From: DATAEG01 sp051001975 | Lineage (GTDB): Bacteria; Actinomycetota; Actinomycetes; Mycobacteriales; Jatrophihabitantaceae | Direction of reading: 5' to 3' | NCBI GenBank assembly: GCA_051001975.1 | Contig: JBPCMU010000081.1 | Span: 1-21,132, forward strand | Length of the DNA: 21,132 bases | Shown here: in pieces, positions 7,312-15,294 of the stretch | Position numbering within the stretch: the stretch's first letter is position 1 | Layout of the letters: each line of letters begins with the position of its first letter | Notes under the pieces: model-generated | What the model was told of the DNA's origin: nothing | Database searches by the model: none | The model's input: only the letters and a program-made list of their open reading frames with translations | Translations under genes and position numbers: made by a program

Positions 7312-8652
7312 ATGCCTGACCGCTATCAGAAGTTCGTCAACGCCGGCGCCGGCAAGGCGGTCGCCAGCAGGCTCGGCCTGCCGCGTCCTGCGATCTTGCG
7401 CAGGTACCAGGTCGGCGATCCCGTCCTGCCCGGCCCGGCCTTGCTCCGGATCGCCGGGACCAGCTCGCTCGGTACCGCTGTCGCTGAGGAGTTGGCGGCG
7501 GCCGGGGTGAGCGTCGTGTTCGAGGACGACGGCAGTGCCCGCTATGCCGCCGTCGTGCTGGACGCGACGGGCGTCGCGGAGGTGGCCGGCCTGTCCGGCG
7601 TACAGGCCACACTGAGCGGCGTGCTCCGGCGGCTGTCGAGCAGTGGCCGGGTCGTCGTGCTGTCCACCGCGCCGGGGGACGGCGATGCGCCACCCCTGGC
7701 CGCGACGCGACAAGCCTTGGTGGGCGTGGTGCGCTCGCTCGGCAAGGAGTTGCGAGCCGGGTCGACGGCCAACCTCGTGCAGATCGCGACTGCGCATCCC
7801 AGTGCGGTGGGACTGCAGTCCACCCTGCGCTTCCTGCTCTCGGGGCGATCGGCCTACGTCGACGGCCAGGTCGTCCAACTCGGCGACGGCGCAGGCCACG
7901 CGCCTGACGACTGGCAACGACCACTGGCCGGCGCCGTCGCAATGGTCACCGGGGCCGCCCGTGGCATCGGCGCAGCGATTGCCAGGACGTTGTCCCGCGA
8001 CGGCGCGACGGTGATCTGCGCCGATCTACCAGCGGCAGGAGAGGCACTGGCCACCGTTGCGAACCGGATCGGCGGCACGACCCTTTCGCTGGACATCAGC
8101 ATGGCGAACGCGCCCCGACGGATGGCTGACTTCGTGACGCAGCGCTTCGGCGGCGTCGACATCGTGGTGCACAACGCCGGCATAACCAGGGACAAGCTGC
8201 TGGCCAACATGAAACCCGAGGTCTGGGACTCGGTGCTGCAGGTCAACCTGGATTCGCAGCTGCGCGCGAACGACATGCTGCTGGGCGGCGTACTGCGCAG
8301 CGGCGGGCGCATCGTCAGCCTGTCGTCGACCAGCGGCATCGCCGGGAACCGCGGCCAGACCAACTACGCAGCCAGCAAAGCCGGCGTGATCGGGATGGTG
8401 CGGGCCACCGCCCCATTGCTGAGCGCTTCGGGCGGAACGATCAACGCAGTCGCGCCGGGCTTCATCGACACCGATATGACCCGGCACATGCCCTTCGCTA
8501 CCCGCGAGGTGGCCCGCAGGCTGAACAGCCTGCAACAGGCCGGACTACCCGTCGACGTGGCCGAGACGGTCGCCTGGCTCGCCTCCTCGGGTGCCGGCGG
8601 GGTTACCGGCCAGGTGCTGCGGGTGTGCGGCCAGAATCTGGTCGGCGCCTGA
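7312..8652 (+). CDS. fabG4: Two-domain 3-oxoacyl-CoA/ACP reductase (FabG4-type)
   Basis: 446 residues, nearly twice a normal FabG and matching the high-molecular-weight FabG4 architecture. The N-terminal half (about 1-205, opening with FVNAGAGKAVASRLGLP) is a degenerate flavodoxin-like/Rossmann domain; the C-terminal half is a complete short-chain dehydrogenase. It shows TGAARGIG (G214-G220), HNAGITRDKLL, catalytic S339, Y352 and K356 in YAASK, and the tail RVCGQNLVGA typical of FabG4. FabG4 of M. tuberculosis reduces long 3-ketoacyl-CoA with NADH; that activity is inferred here. AAAGGA lies upstream of ATG 7312. The stop overlaps the htdX start as TGATG. Confidence 0.93.
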   Translation: MPDRYQKFVNAGAGKAVASRLGLPRPAILRRYQVGDPVLPGPALLRIAGTSSLGTAVAEELAAAGVSVVFEDDGSARYAAVVLDATGVAEVAGLSGVQATLSGVLRRLSSSGRVVVLSTAPGDGDAPPLAATRQALVGVVRSLGKELRAGSTANLVQIATAHPSAVGLQSTLRFLLSGRSAYVDGQVVQLGDGAGHAPDDWQRPLAGAVAMVTGAARGIGAAIARTLSRDGATVICADLPAAGEALATVANRIGGTTLSLDISMANAPRRMADFVTQRFGGVDIVVHNAGITRDKLLANMKPEVWDSVLQVNLDSQLRANDMLLGGVLRSGGRIVSLSSTSGIAGNRGQTNYAASKAGVIGMVRATAPLLSASGGTINAVAPGFIDTDMTRHMPFATREVARRLNSLQQAGLPVDVAETVAWLASSGAGGVTGQVLRVCGQNLVGA

Positions 8653-9497
8653 TGCCCGTCACCGTCCTGGACGAGGCACCGTCGCTGGGCCGGCTGTTCG
8701 CGACGTCCCTGGTGCCGGTGCGCCATCGTCCTTCCACGTTGCCGGACACCACCCTGGCCGTGCCGTCGACACGCATCGATCGGGACGCTCTCGCGGCGTA
8801 TCAGCAGGTGTGTGGCTTCAACATCAGCGACGCAGTGCCGGCCACCTACCTGCACGTGCTGGCGTTCCCACTCGCGACCGCGATCATGGTCCGCCGCAAT
8901 TTTCCGTTCCCGTTGGTCGGACTGGTGCACGTCGAGAACTCCATGACTCAGCACCGTAGGTTGACGGTGGATGACGAGCTCGCGCTGTCGGTGCACGCCG
9001 ACAACCTGCGCCCGCATCGAATCGGCCGGCAAGTGGATCTCGTCGCTGAGGCGAGGGTGCACGACGAGCTGGTCTGGACCGATCGCAGCACCTATCTGCG
9101 ACGGGAGAAGACATCCTCGTCCACAGTCAGGGAACCGCGAACCGACGCGCCCCGCAGGCAAGCCGCTGGGCGGTGGGCTGTCCCGGCCGACATCGGTCGG
9201 CGCTACGCGACAGTCTCCGGTGACCGCAACCCGATCCACCTCCGCGCCGTGACAGCCAAGGCGTTCGGCTTCCCCCGAGCCATCGCGCACGGCATGTGGC
9301 TGCACGCGCATGCGGTGGCCGCAATAGCGGCCCGGCTACCCGACGCCTATACCGCTGACGTGCGGTTCAAGACGCCCGTCCTTTTGCCGTCAACGGTCGC
9401 CGTCTCCACCGCGCACAGCACGGACGGCTTCTTCATCGAGCTCAGCAATGCCCGCAGTGGCAAGCCGCACATGACGTTGACTACCACCGCCGGCTAA
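8652..9497 (+). CDS. htdX: (3R)-hydroxyacyl-thioester dehydratase, MaoC-like double hotdog (HtdX-type)
   Basis: 281 residues with two hotdog folds; the C-terminal one carries the hydratase-2 signature YATVSGDRNPIHLRAVTAKAFG, containing the catalytic Asp and His, followed by AHGMW. The N-terminal hotdog is the degenerate partner, as in HtdX (Rv0241c). It would interconvert 3R-hydroxyacyl and trans-2-enoyl thioesters, linking to FabG4. The start ATG 8652 overlaps the fabG4 stop in TGATG, indicating translational coupling; an upstream in-frame codon at 8625 lies inside fabG4. Its 3' end overlaps the convergent SDR gene by 17 bp, leaving no room for a terminator. Confidence 0.9.
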   Translation: MPVTVLDEAPSLGRLFATSLVPVRHRPSTLPDTTLAVPSTRIDRDALAAYQQVCGFNISDAVPATYLHVLAFPLATAIMVRRNFPFPLVGLVHVENSMTQHRRLTVDDELALSVHADNLRPHRIGRQVDLVAEARVHDELVWTDRSTYLRREKTSSSTVREPRTDAPRRQAAGRWAVPADIGRRYATVSGDRNPIHLRAVTAKAFGFPRAIAHGMWLHAHAVAAIAARLPDAYTADVRFKTPVLLPSTVAVSTAHSTDGFFIELSNARSGKPHMTLTTTAG

Positions 9498-10353
9498 CCC
9501 CCCGTCGAGTGGTGCCCGCCTTCGCCTGCCCGGTGGCCAGGAACCGTCTGGTCTGCGCGACGACGAGACGCTGGTAGGCAGGGCCGAGCGCGCGCACCAC
9601 CGCGTCGAGAGCATGAGCATCGGCGCCGACGAGGATGCGCGCCTTGTTGCGCTGAACACCTCGCAGGATGACCTGTGCCGCCTTGTCCGCGGACGTCTTC
9701 GCCAGCAACTGTTCGAAGCGCTGCACCACTGCTGCGTGGTCGACGTCGCCGGCGGTTCGCGAGTTGCGCACCACGTTGGTCTTGATACCACCGGGGTGCA
9801 CGCAGCTGACGCCCACTCGATGTCCGGCGCTGAGCATCTCCATCCGCAACGCCTCGGTGAAGCCGCGCACCGCGAACTTCGCCGAGTTGTAGGCGCTTTG
9901 CGACGGCGCCGACATCAACCCGAACAAGCTCGACACGTTGACCAGGTGCCCGTCACTACTGCTGATCAGATGGGGCAGAAACGCCTTCGTCCCGTGCACC
10001 ACACCCCAGTAGTCGACGTCCATCACCCAACCGATGTCTGCCAGCGACATGTCGACCACATCGCCGACCATGGCCACGCCGGCGTTGTTGATCAGCAGAT
10101 TGACGTGCCCGAAGTCCGCGACCACCTGATCGGCATGCGCCTGCACTGCAGCAGCGTCGGTCACGTCCAGGACGTAGTGGCGCGTCTCGGCACCCGTCGC
10201 CGCGACGATGAGAGCCGTCTGCGCGACGTCGTCCGCGTTGATGTCGGAGACGGCAACCCGGGCGCCGTGCCGGCCGAGCGCAACCGCCAACGCCCGGCCG
10301 ATTCCCGAGCCGGCGCCGGTGATCACGGCAACCTTGCCGCGCAGCTGCTTCAT
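9481..10353 (-). CDS. SDR family NAD(P)-dependent oxidoreductase
   Basis: 290 residues, a classical short-chain dehydrogenase. The cofactor motif TGAGSGIG occupies T12-G19, D64 lies in LDVTD, the NNAG motif is at about 89-92, and the catalytic residues are S142, Y155 and K159 in YNSAK. The tail extends about 40 residues past the normal core and is Arg-rich (TRRGVSRRW). The start ATG 10353 overlaps the stop of the flavin monooxygenase gene (ATGA), so the two are translationally coupled. A logical pair would be dehydrogenation of an alcohol to a ketone, then Baeyer-Villiger oxygenation; the substrate is unknown. The same frame is open far upstream but only in antisense to the monooxygenase's own frame. 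Confidence 0.9.
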   Translation of the reverse strand: MKQLRGKVAVITGAGSGIGRALAVALGRHGARVAVSDINADDVAQTALIVAATGAETRHYVLDVTDAAAVQAHADQVVADFGHVNLLINNAGVAMVGDVVDMSLADIGWVMDVDYWGVVHGTKAFLPHLISSSDGHLVNVSSLFGLMSAPSQSAYNSAKFAVRGFTEALRMEMLSAGHRVGVSCVHPGGIKTNVVRNSRTAGDVDHAAVVQRFEQLLAKTSADKAAQVILRGVQRNKARILVGADAHALDAVVRALGPAYQRLVVAQTRRFLATGQAKAGTTRRGVSRRW

Positions 10354-11849
10354 CCGCCGGCTCCGTCGCCCGCCCACGCCGCAACCCGATACTCCTGCAG
10401 GTCGAAGGTTGCGGTCTCCCGCCGGAACCGGAACGTGAAGTCCGGCCAGATGGAGGTGTTCCGGCCGTGTGCGTCGAGGTACCAGGATGCGCAGCCGCCG
10501 GTGTTCCAGACGCTGCGCGACAGCTTGCGTTGCACGTCGGCGTTGTATTTCTCCTGAGCGGCTGGCTGCGGCTCGATCGCGAGCAGATTGTTGTCGGCCA
10601 TCTGCTGCAGTGCCTTGTCGATGTAGTTCACCTGCGCCTCTATCATGAAGATCATCGACGTGTGCCCCAGGCCGGTGTTCGGCCCGACGATGAAGAACAG
10701 GTTGGGAAAGCCGACGACCGTGGTGCCGCGATGTGCAGCGGCGCCGGTCTCCCAGTGCTTGGCCAGGCTGACCCCGGCGTCGTCGCGGATGTGCTCGGCG
10801 ATCGGCATGTCGGTGACATGGAAGCCGGTGGCGAAGACGATCACGTCGGCCTCGTGCCGTAGGCCGTCCGACGTCAAGACGGCATCGGGTTCGACCGAGT
10901 CGATGGCGTCGGTGACGACGGCTACGTTGGGCTTCTGCAGAGCCGGGTACCAGTCGTTGGAGATCAGGATCCGCTTGCACCCGATCGTGTAGCGCGGACG
11001 CAGCTTCGCTCGCAGCGCCGGCTCCTCGACCTGTCGATCGAGGTGCCAGCGGCCGATCCGCGCTGCCGGTCGGGTGAGCTTCGGATTTTTGGCAAGGCCC
11101 AGTACGAACAACTCCCGCCCCCAGTAGATGCCGGTACGCATCAGCCGCTGGGCGCCAGGGACGTGCCGGAACACCCACCGCTCGGACTTGCGGAAGGCTC
11201 GGTCGTTGCGCGGGATGATCCACGGCGCGGTGCGCTGGTAGACGTCGAGGTGGGCGACCTTGTCGGCGATCTCCGGGACGAACTGGATCGCCGACGCACC
11301 GGTCCCGACCACGGCCACTCGCTTCCCGGTGAGGTCGATGTCGTGATTCCAGCGCGACGAGTGGAACGTCGCTCCCGCGAACGACTCCAGTCCGGCGATG
11401 TCCGGGTTGGCCGGCTCGCACAGAGCGCCGGCGCCGGAGACGAGTGACTGTGCGACGAAGTCCCCCTGGGTGGTGGCAACCCGCCACCGGGCAGCATCCG
11501 CGTCCCACTTCGCGTCGATCAACTCGGCGCCGAACACGCAGTGCTCGTACACGCCCTGCCGCCGCGCGATGTCCTGCATGTACTGCCAGATCTCCGGCTG
11601 CGGCGAGAATGCCCTGCTCCAGTTGGGGTTCAGCGCCCAGGAGAAGGAGTACAGGTGGCTCGGGACGTCGCAGGCCGCGCCCGGGTAGGTGTTGTCCCGC
11701 CACGTGCCGCCGACATCGGCGCCGCGCTCGATGACGACGAAGTCGTGCACACCGCGTTGGCGCAGCGCGGTGGCCATCGCGATGCCGGCGAATCCGGCAC
11801 CGACCACCAGCACGAGCACTTCGCGAGGCTGCTGATCCGGTGTGCTCAC
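10350..11849 (-). CDS. FAD-dependent Baeyer-Villiger-type monooxygenase
   Basis: About 499 residues from GTG 11849. The FAD-binding motif GAGFAG is at G17-G22, followed by VIERGADVGGTWRDNTYPGAACDVPSHLYSFS, characteristic of class B flavin monooxygenases. The Baeyer-Villiger fingerprint F-x-G-x-x-x-H-x-x-x-W is present (F157, G159, H163, W167), but the following residue is N168 instead of the usual Pro or Asp. A second Rossmann motif VVGTGASA (about 180-187) binds NADPH. The frame is open to ATG 11936, but similarity and the VSTPDQQPRE start favour 11849; no strong ribosome site is seen. It is first in a two-gene unit with the SDR gene. Likely converts a ketone to an ester or lactone; substrate unknown. 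Confidence 0.88.
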   Translation of the reverse strand: MSTPDQQPREVLVLVVGAGFAGIAMATALRQRGVHDFVVIERGADVGGTWRDNTYPGAACDVPSHLYSFSWALNPNWSRAFSPQPEIWQYMQDIARRQGVYEHCVFGAELIDAKWDADAARWRVATTQGDFVAQSLVSGAGALCEPANPDIAGLESFAGATFHSSRWNHDIDLTGKRVAVVGTGASAIQFVPEIADKVAHLDVYQRTAPWIIPRNDRAFRKSERWVFRHVPGAQRLMRTGIYWGRELFVLGLAKNPKLTRPAARIGRWHLDRQVEEPALRAKLRPRYTIGCKRILISNDWYPALQKPNVAVVTDAIDSVEPDAVLTSDGLRHEADVIVFATGFHVTDMPIAEHIRDDAGVSLAKHWETGAAAHRGTTVVGFPNLFFIVGPNTGLGHTSMIFMIEAQVNYIDKALQQMADNNLLAIEPQPAAQEKYNADVQRKLSRSVWNTGGCASWYLDAHGRNTSIWPDFTFRFRRETATFDLQEYRVAAWAGDGAGG

Positions 11850-12048
11850 CGGCGCCACTCTACGAGCGCTGTTCCACTTCGACTCCAAGACCGACTTCCA
11901 CCGAGCCGTGGTCGCAGCAGCAGCGGCGCAGCTCATCGACGTGACTGAACCCGACCCGAAGCTGCCGCGGGAGCAGCAGTGGTCGGCGACGCCTTCGTGC
12001 GCTCATACCGTTGGCCTAACGGCTGAAGCTCGGGGTCCGGCGCACTAG
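11842..12048 (+). pseudogene. Remnant of a TetR-family regulator
   Basis: The frame reads ALFHFDSKTDFHRAVVAAAA then QLIDVTEPDPKLP, which looks like the end of a TetR helix-turn-helix (L-Y-x-Y-F-x-S-K-x-x-L/F) and the first helix of the ligand domain. The recognition helix and everything before it are missing, and after about residue 45 the sequence (QWSATPSCAHTVG) no longer resembles the family; a neighbouring frame reads VVGDAFVRSYRW. No start codon with a ribosome site is seen, and the 5' end overlaps the start of the divergent monooxygenase gene. I infer a decayed local regulator, perhaps once controlling that gene. Confidence 0.42.
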
Positions 12049-12054
12049 TAAAGT
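12049..12054 (+). promoter_or_regulatory. -10 element for a leaderless ilvE transcript
   Basis: TAAAGT fits the actinobacterial TANNNT -10 consensus and ends 6 nt before ATG 12061. That spacing places transcription start at the A of the start codon. The intervening CGGGTC is not a Shine-Dalgarno sequence, which supports leaderless initiation. Confidence 0.5.
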
Positions 12055-12060
12055 CGGGTC

Positions 12061-13152
12061 ATGGCCCTCTCCGTGCAGCGCAGCACCGATCCGATCTCGG
12101 CCGAGCGACGAGCCGAGATCCTCAGCGACCCCGGGTTCGGCAAGTACTTCACCGATCACATGGTGCGAGCCGACTACGCCGACGGGAAGTGGGGCGACGC
12201 GCAGCTACTGCCCTACCAGCCCCTCACCATGGACCCGGCGACCAACTCCCTGCACTACGGCCAGTTGATCTTCGAAGGACTGAAGGCCTACCGGCACGCA
12301 GACGGCTCGATCGTCGCGTTCCGGCCGGACGCGAACGCGGCGCGGTTCGCCCGCTCGGCGACCCGGATGGAGATGCCGCCGCTGCCGGACGGCATGTTCC
12401 TCGACTCGATCGATGCCCTCGTCGACATGGACCAGGACTGGGTGCCGACCGGCGGCGATGCGTCGCTCTACCTGCGCCCGTTCATGATCTCCACCGAGGT
12501 CGGCCTCGGCGTCCGCCCGGCCAATGCGTATGCCTACCTGCTGATCGCCTCACCGGCGGGGTCGTATTTCCGCGGGGGCGTGAAGCCGCTGACGGTGTGG
12601 CTTTCCACCGAGTACACCCGAGCAGCGCTGGGTGGCACCGGCGAGGCGAAGTGCGCCGGCAACTACGCCGGCACTCTGCTGGCCCAGGCGCAGGCGACGG
12701 CGAAGGGCTGCGACCAAGTCGTCTGGCTCGATGCGGTCGAGCACCGCTGGGTCGAGGAGATGGGCACCAACAACGTCTGCTTCGTCTTCGGGACGGGCAG
12801 CTCGGCGCGGGTGGTGACGCCCGCGCTGTCCGGGACTCTGCTGCCGGGCATCACGAGGGACTCGCTGCTCAACCTGGCCGCCGATCTCGGCTACGCCGTC
12901 GAAGAGGGCAAGGTGTCCGTCGATGAATGGCGGGAAGGGTGCGCGTCCGGGCAGATCACCGAGGTGTTCGGCTGTGGCACCGCAGCGGTGGTCACCCCCG
13001 TCGGCACGGTGCGTAGCGCCGACGGTGAGTGGTCGGTCGGCAACGGCGACATCGGCCCGGTGGCGGCCAGCCTGCGCGACGCGCTGGTCGGCGTGCAGAC
13101 CGGCGCAGCGGCGGACAAGTACGGCTGGATCCACCCGATCGTCAAGCCCTGA
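12061..13152 (+). CDS. ilvE: Branched-chain amino acid aminotransferase
   Basis: 363 residues, a full-length fold-type IV PLP aminotransferase of the large (eukaryotic/mycobacterial) BCAT subgroup. Landmarks are NSLHYGQLIFEGLKAYR, YLRPFMISTE, the PLP lysine K197 in GEAKCAGNYAG, VEEMGTNNVCFVF, and GCGTAAVVTPVG near the C terminus. It transfers the amino group between glutamate and the 2-keto acids of leucine, isoleucine and valine, in the cytosol. There is no ribosome site before ATG 12061; a TANNNT box 6 nt upstream suggests a leaderless mRNA. It is monocistronic, convergent with dcd, and the two are separated by a strong inverted repeat. Confidence 0.95.
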   Translation: MALSVQRSTDPISAERRAEILSDPGFGKYFTDHMVRADYADGKWGDAQLLPYQPLTMDPATNSLHYGQLIFEGLKAYRHADGSIVAFRPDANAARFARSATRMEMPPLPDGMFLDSIDALVDMDQDWVPTGGDASLYLRPFMISTEVGLGVRPANAYAYLLIASPAGSYFRGGVKPLTVWLSTEYTRAALGGTGEAKCAGNYAGTLLAQAQATAKGCDQVVWLDAVEHRWVEEMGTNNVCFVFGTGSSARVVTPALSGTLLPGITRDSLLNLAADLGYAVEEGKVSVDEWREGCASGQITEVFGCGTAAVVTPVGTVRSADGEWSVGNGDIGPVAASLRDALVGVQTGAAADKYGWIHPIVKP

Positions 13153-13170
13153 CCCATCCCATCATCCCGC

Positions 13171-13220
13171 GATGATCAAGGTCACTCGGTTGCTATGGCA
13201 GCCAATCGACCTTGATCATC
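13171..13220. terminator. Convergent-gene hairpin between ilvE and dcd
   Basis: Arms 13171-13183 and 13208-13220 form a perfect 13-bp inverted repeat (GATGATCAAGGTC and its complement). The 24-nt interior holds a second imperfect stem, GGTTGC with GCAGCC. It overlaps the dcd stop codon by 2 nt and lies 18 nt beyond the ilvE stop, so it can terminate both. Confidence 0.7.
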
Positions 13221-13812
13221 ATGGCTGGGGATCGCCGGAGGTCGGCCAGCGGCGGAAGTTCTGGTAGGAGCGGCTGGGCGTCGGACCGCGCTGGCCCTGA
13301 TAGCGCGAGCCGTAGACGGCCGACCCGTACGGGTGCTCCGACGCGCTGGACAGCCGGAACAGGCACAGCTGGCCGATCTTCATGCCGGGCCACAGCGTGA
13401 TCGGCAGGTTGGCCACGTTCGACAGCTCGAGGGTGATGTGCCCGGTGAAGCCCGGGTCGATGAACCCAGCAGTGGAGTGCGTCAGCAGTCCCAGCCGGCC
13501 CAGCGACGACTTGCCCTCGAGGCGCCCGGCGAGATCGTCGGGCAGGGTGACGACTTCGAGCGTCGAGCCGAGCACGAACTCGCCTGGGTGCAGCACGAAC
13601 GGCGCATCACCCTCAGGCTCGACGAGGCTGGTCAGCTCGTCCTGTTGCTCCGCCGGGTCGATGTGCGTGTAGGCCGAGTTGTTGAAGACGCGGAAGAACC
13701 GGTCCAACCGCACGTCGACGCTGGACGGCTGTACCAACTCGACGTCCCACGGGTCGAGCAGCAGCCGGCCGGCGGCCACCTCGGATCGGATGTCACGGTC
13801 GCTCAGGAGCAT
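13219..13812 (-). CDS. dcd: dCTP deaminase (dUMP-forming, bifunctional type)
   Basis: 197 residues, close to the 190-residue M. tuberculosis enzyme, which deaminates dCTP and hydrolyses the product to dUMP and pyrophosphate. Signature blocks are MLLSDRDIRSEVAAGRL, VQPSSVDVRLD, LAGRLEGKSSLGRLGLLTH, and AGFIDPGFTGHITLELSN holding the catalytic Glu, then YQGQRGPTPSRSYQNF at the nucleotide-capping C terminus. The last residues (RRWPTSGDPQP) extend slightly beyond the usual end. ATG 13812 is fixed by family similarity; it has no Shine-Dalgarno sequence and a TAGCCT box 7 nt upstream suggests leaderless initiation. It is divergent from the GT-C-like membrane gene. Confidence 0.96.
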   Translation of the reverse strand: MLLSDRDIRSEVAAGRLLLDPWDVELVQPSSVDVRLDRFFRVFNNSAYTHIDPAEQQDELTSLVEPEGDAPFVLHPGEFVLGSTLEVVTLPDDLAGRLEGKSSLGRLGLLTHSTAGFIDPGFTGHITLELSNVANLPITLWPGMKIGQLCLFRLSSASEHPYGSAVYGSRYQGQRGPTPSRSYQNFRRWPTSGDPQP

Positions 13813-13819
13813 GGCGCAG

Positions 13820-13825
13820 AGGCTA
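13820..13825 (-). promoter_or_regulatory. -10 element for a leaderless dcd transcript
   Basis: On the minus strand TAGCCT matches TANNNT and ends 7 nt before ATG 13812, the spacing expected if transcription starts at or next to the start codon. No ribosome binding site lies between. Confidence 0.4.
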
Positions 13826-13919
13826 GCGTGCGGCTCGGCGGTGGCTGCCGGGCAGTGCGTTAGCGTCCCTGCTGAAGTCCGCGACAGGCGGGCCACCATG
13901 GTGAAACGGCGGTGCGGCG

Positions 13920-15263
13920 GTGGCAAGCGTGCTGCGCACCGGCGCATCGACCCGATTGCCCGAAGGACTCTCCCGGTCCGGAGCAGACGTGGTGCTGCTG
14001 GCCGTCGCCCTCATCGCTGCGACGTGCAGCTACGCGACGGTGGCGCGCTGGTACAACATCACCGCAGTCGTTGTCGGCGTGCCGGCCATCGTGCTGGCTG
14101 TGGCGCTGTGCCGGTTCGGCACTCCGCGATGGTGGACGGTCGGGCTAGGCCTGGCGATCACGTTGGTCCCGCAGGTCGCCAAGCCGCAGACCGGCGAGGT
14201 CGATCGCCGCGCCACGCTTCCGTGGGCGGTCTCGCTGGCCTTCGTCGGCTGTGTGGTGCTGATCGCCGCGGCGCTGCCCTGGCTGCGGAGGATCCGGCTC
14301 GGGCTGCTGATGATCACCGGCCTTATCGCCGCACTGGCGTTGGTGCTGGAGATCGTCGGGGCGGCTCGTCCGCACATCGACGTGTGGCTGATCTTCCAGC
14401 AGGCGTCCGCGGGCCTGTTCCACGGGATGAACCCTTACGACCACACGTATGCGCACATCCCGGCCGGGCAGACCGCGAGTTGCTACAACTACCTCCCGAC
14501 GACCCTGCTGGTCTCATGGGTTGGCTGGATCACGCTCGACGACGTCCGCTACGCCGAACTCGCCGTACTCGCCGCCGGGTGGATCACGTTGGGCATCGCC
14601 GGGTGGCGCGCCGCCGGAGGGGATCCGGAGCGGCGTTTCCGGGTCCTGTCGTTGCTTGGCGTCGCCGTCGTGTTGGTCGGCACGATGCGGGTCACCCAGC
14701 AGGCCTGGAACGAGAGCGTCGCGGTCGGCTTCATGATGTTGGCGGTCGGTCTGATCTCACTGGGCCGGCGCAACTGGGCGGTCGTCGCGCTGGGCGCGGC
14801 GCTGGCCACGAAGCAGCACATGGTGCTCCTGCTTCCACTGTTCGCGATCTGGCGCATCTTCGGCTGGCGCCGGGCCGCCGCCGCCGTCGGCGTGGCCGCG
14901 GCGATCAGCGCGCCCTGGGTGCTGTGGAATCCGGCACGCTTCACGCATTGCACGGTGGCCTTCTTCATCGACCTGCCGGCCCGCAAAGACTCGCTGTCGG
15001 TCTGGCAATACCTGCCCGGACCGCTGGGCACGCCCGTCGTGCTCCTCCTCGTCATCGGCCCGCTCGTTCTCGCGGTGCGCCGGTTGCCGCACACCATCGG
15101 CGGGCTGCTCGTCGGAGCGGGCGCGACGTTGGCGAGCTTCAACTTCGCCAACAAGCAGACCTTCCAGAACCAGTGGTGGATCGCCGGCGAGCTACTCCTC
15201 TGCGGGCTGGCGTTCTGCTCGCTGGAGAGCACCGAACACGACGAAGCGGCCCGACCCGGGTAA
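13920..15263 (+). CDS. Polytopic membrane protein, GT-C glycosyltransferase-like
   Basis: 447 residues with roughly ten or more hydrophobic helices (for example VVLLAVALIAATCSYA, AIVLAVALC, GLGLAITLVP, LLVIGPLVLAV). The loop RPHIDVWLIFQQASAGLFHGMNPYDHTYAH resembles the first extracytoplasmic loop of GT87/GT-C polyprenyl-phosphate-sugar transferases, where an Asp and a G-x-N-P-Y motif are typical; ALATKQHMVLLLP and NFANKQTFQNQWWI are similar later landmarks. It probably transfers a sugar from a lipid carrier on the outer face of the membrane; donor and acceptor are unknown. The start is GTG 13920 without a clear ribosome site; GTG 13929 is an alternative. The 3' end meets a hairpin shared with the convergent zinc-ribbon gene. 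Confidence 0.75.
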   Translation: MASVLRTGASTRLPEGLSRSGADVVLLAVALIAATCSYATVARWYNITAVVVGVPAIVLAVALCRFGTPRWWTVGLGLAITLVPQVAKPQTGEVDRRATLPWAVSLAFVGCVVLIAAALPWLRRIRLGLLMITGLIAALALVLEIVGAARPHIDVWLIFQQASAGLFHGMNPYDHTYAHIPAGQTASCYNYLPTTLLVSWVGWITLDDVRYAELAVLAAGWITLGIAGWRAAGGDPERRFRVLSLLGVAVVLVGTMRVTQQAWNESVAVGFMMLAVGLISLGRRNWAVVALGAALATKQHMVLLLPLFAIWRIFGWRRAAAAVGVAAAISAPWVLWNPARFTHCTVAFFIDLPARKDSLSVWQYLPGPLGTPVVLLLVIGPLVLAVRRLPHTIGGLLVGAGATLASFNFANKQTFQNQWWIAGELLLCGLAFCSLESTEHDEAARPG

Positions 15264-15278
15264 CCGGGGCGGACCGCT
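15245..15278. terminator. Hairpin between convergent genes
   Basis: Arms 15245-15257 and 15266-15278 pair at 11 of 13 positions around an 8-nt loop that contains the TAA of the membrane-protein gene. It is placed to terminate both that gene and the leftward zinc-ribbon gene. Confidence 0.5.
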
Positions 15279-15294
15279 CGTCGACGACTTGGGT

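Noticed and set aside
10354..11703. SDR gene extended into a 740-residue fusion
   Set aside because: The extra part is an out-of-frame shadow of the monooxygenase gene with Arg/Gly/Pro-rich nonsense sequence; the SDR starts at MKQLRGK with an ATGA overlap.
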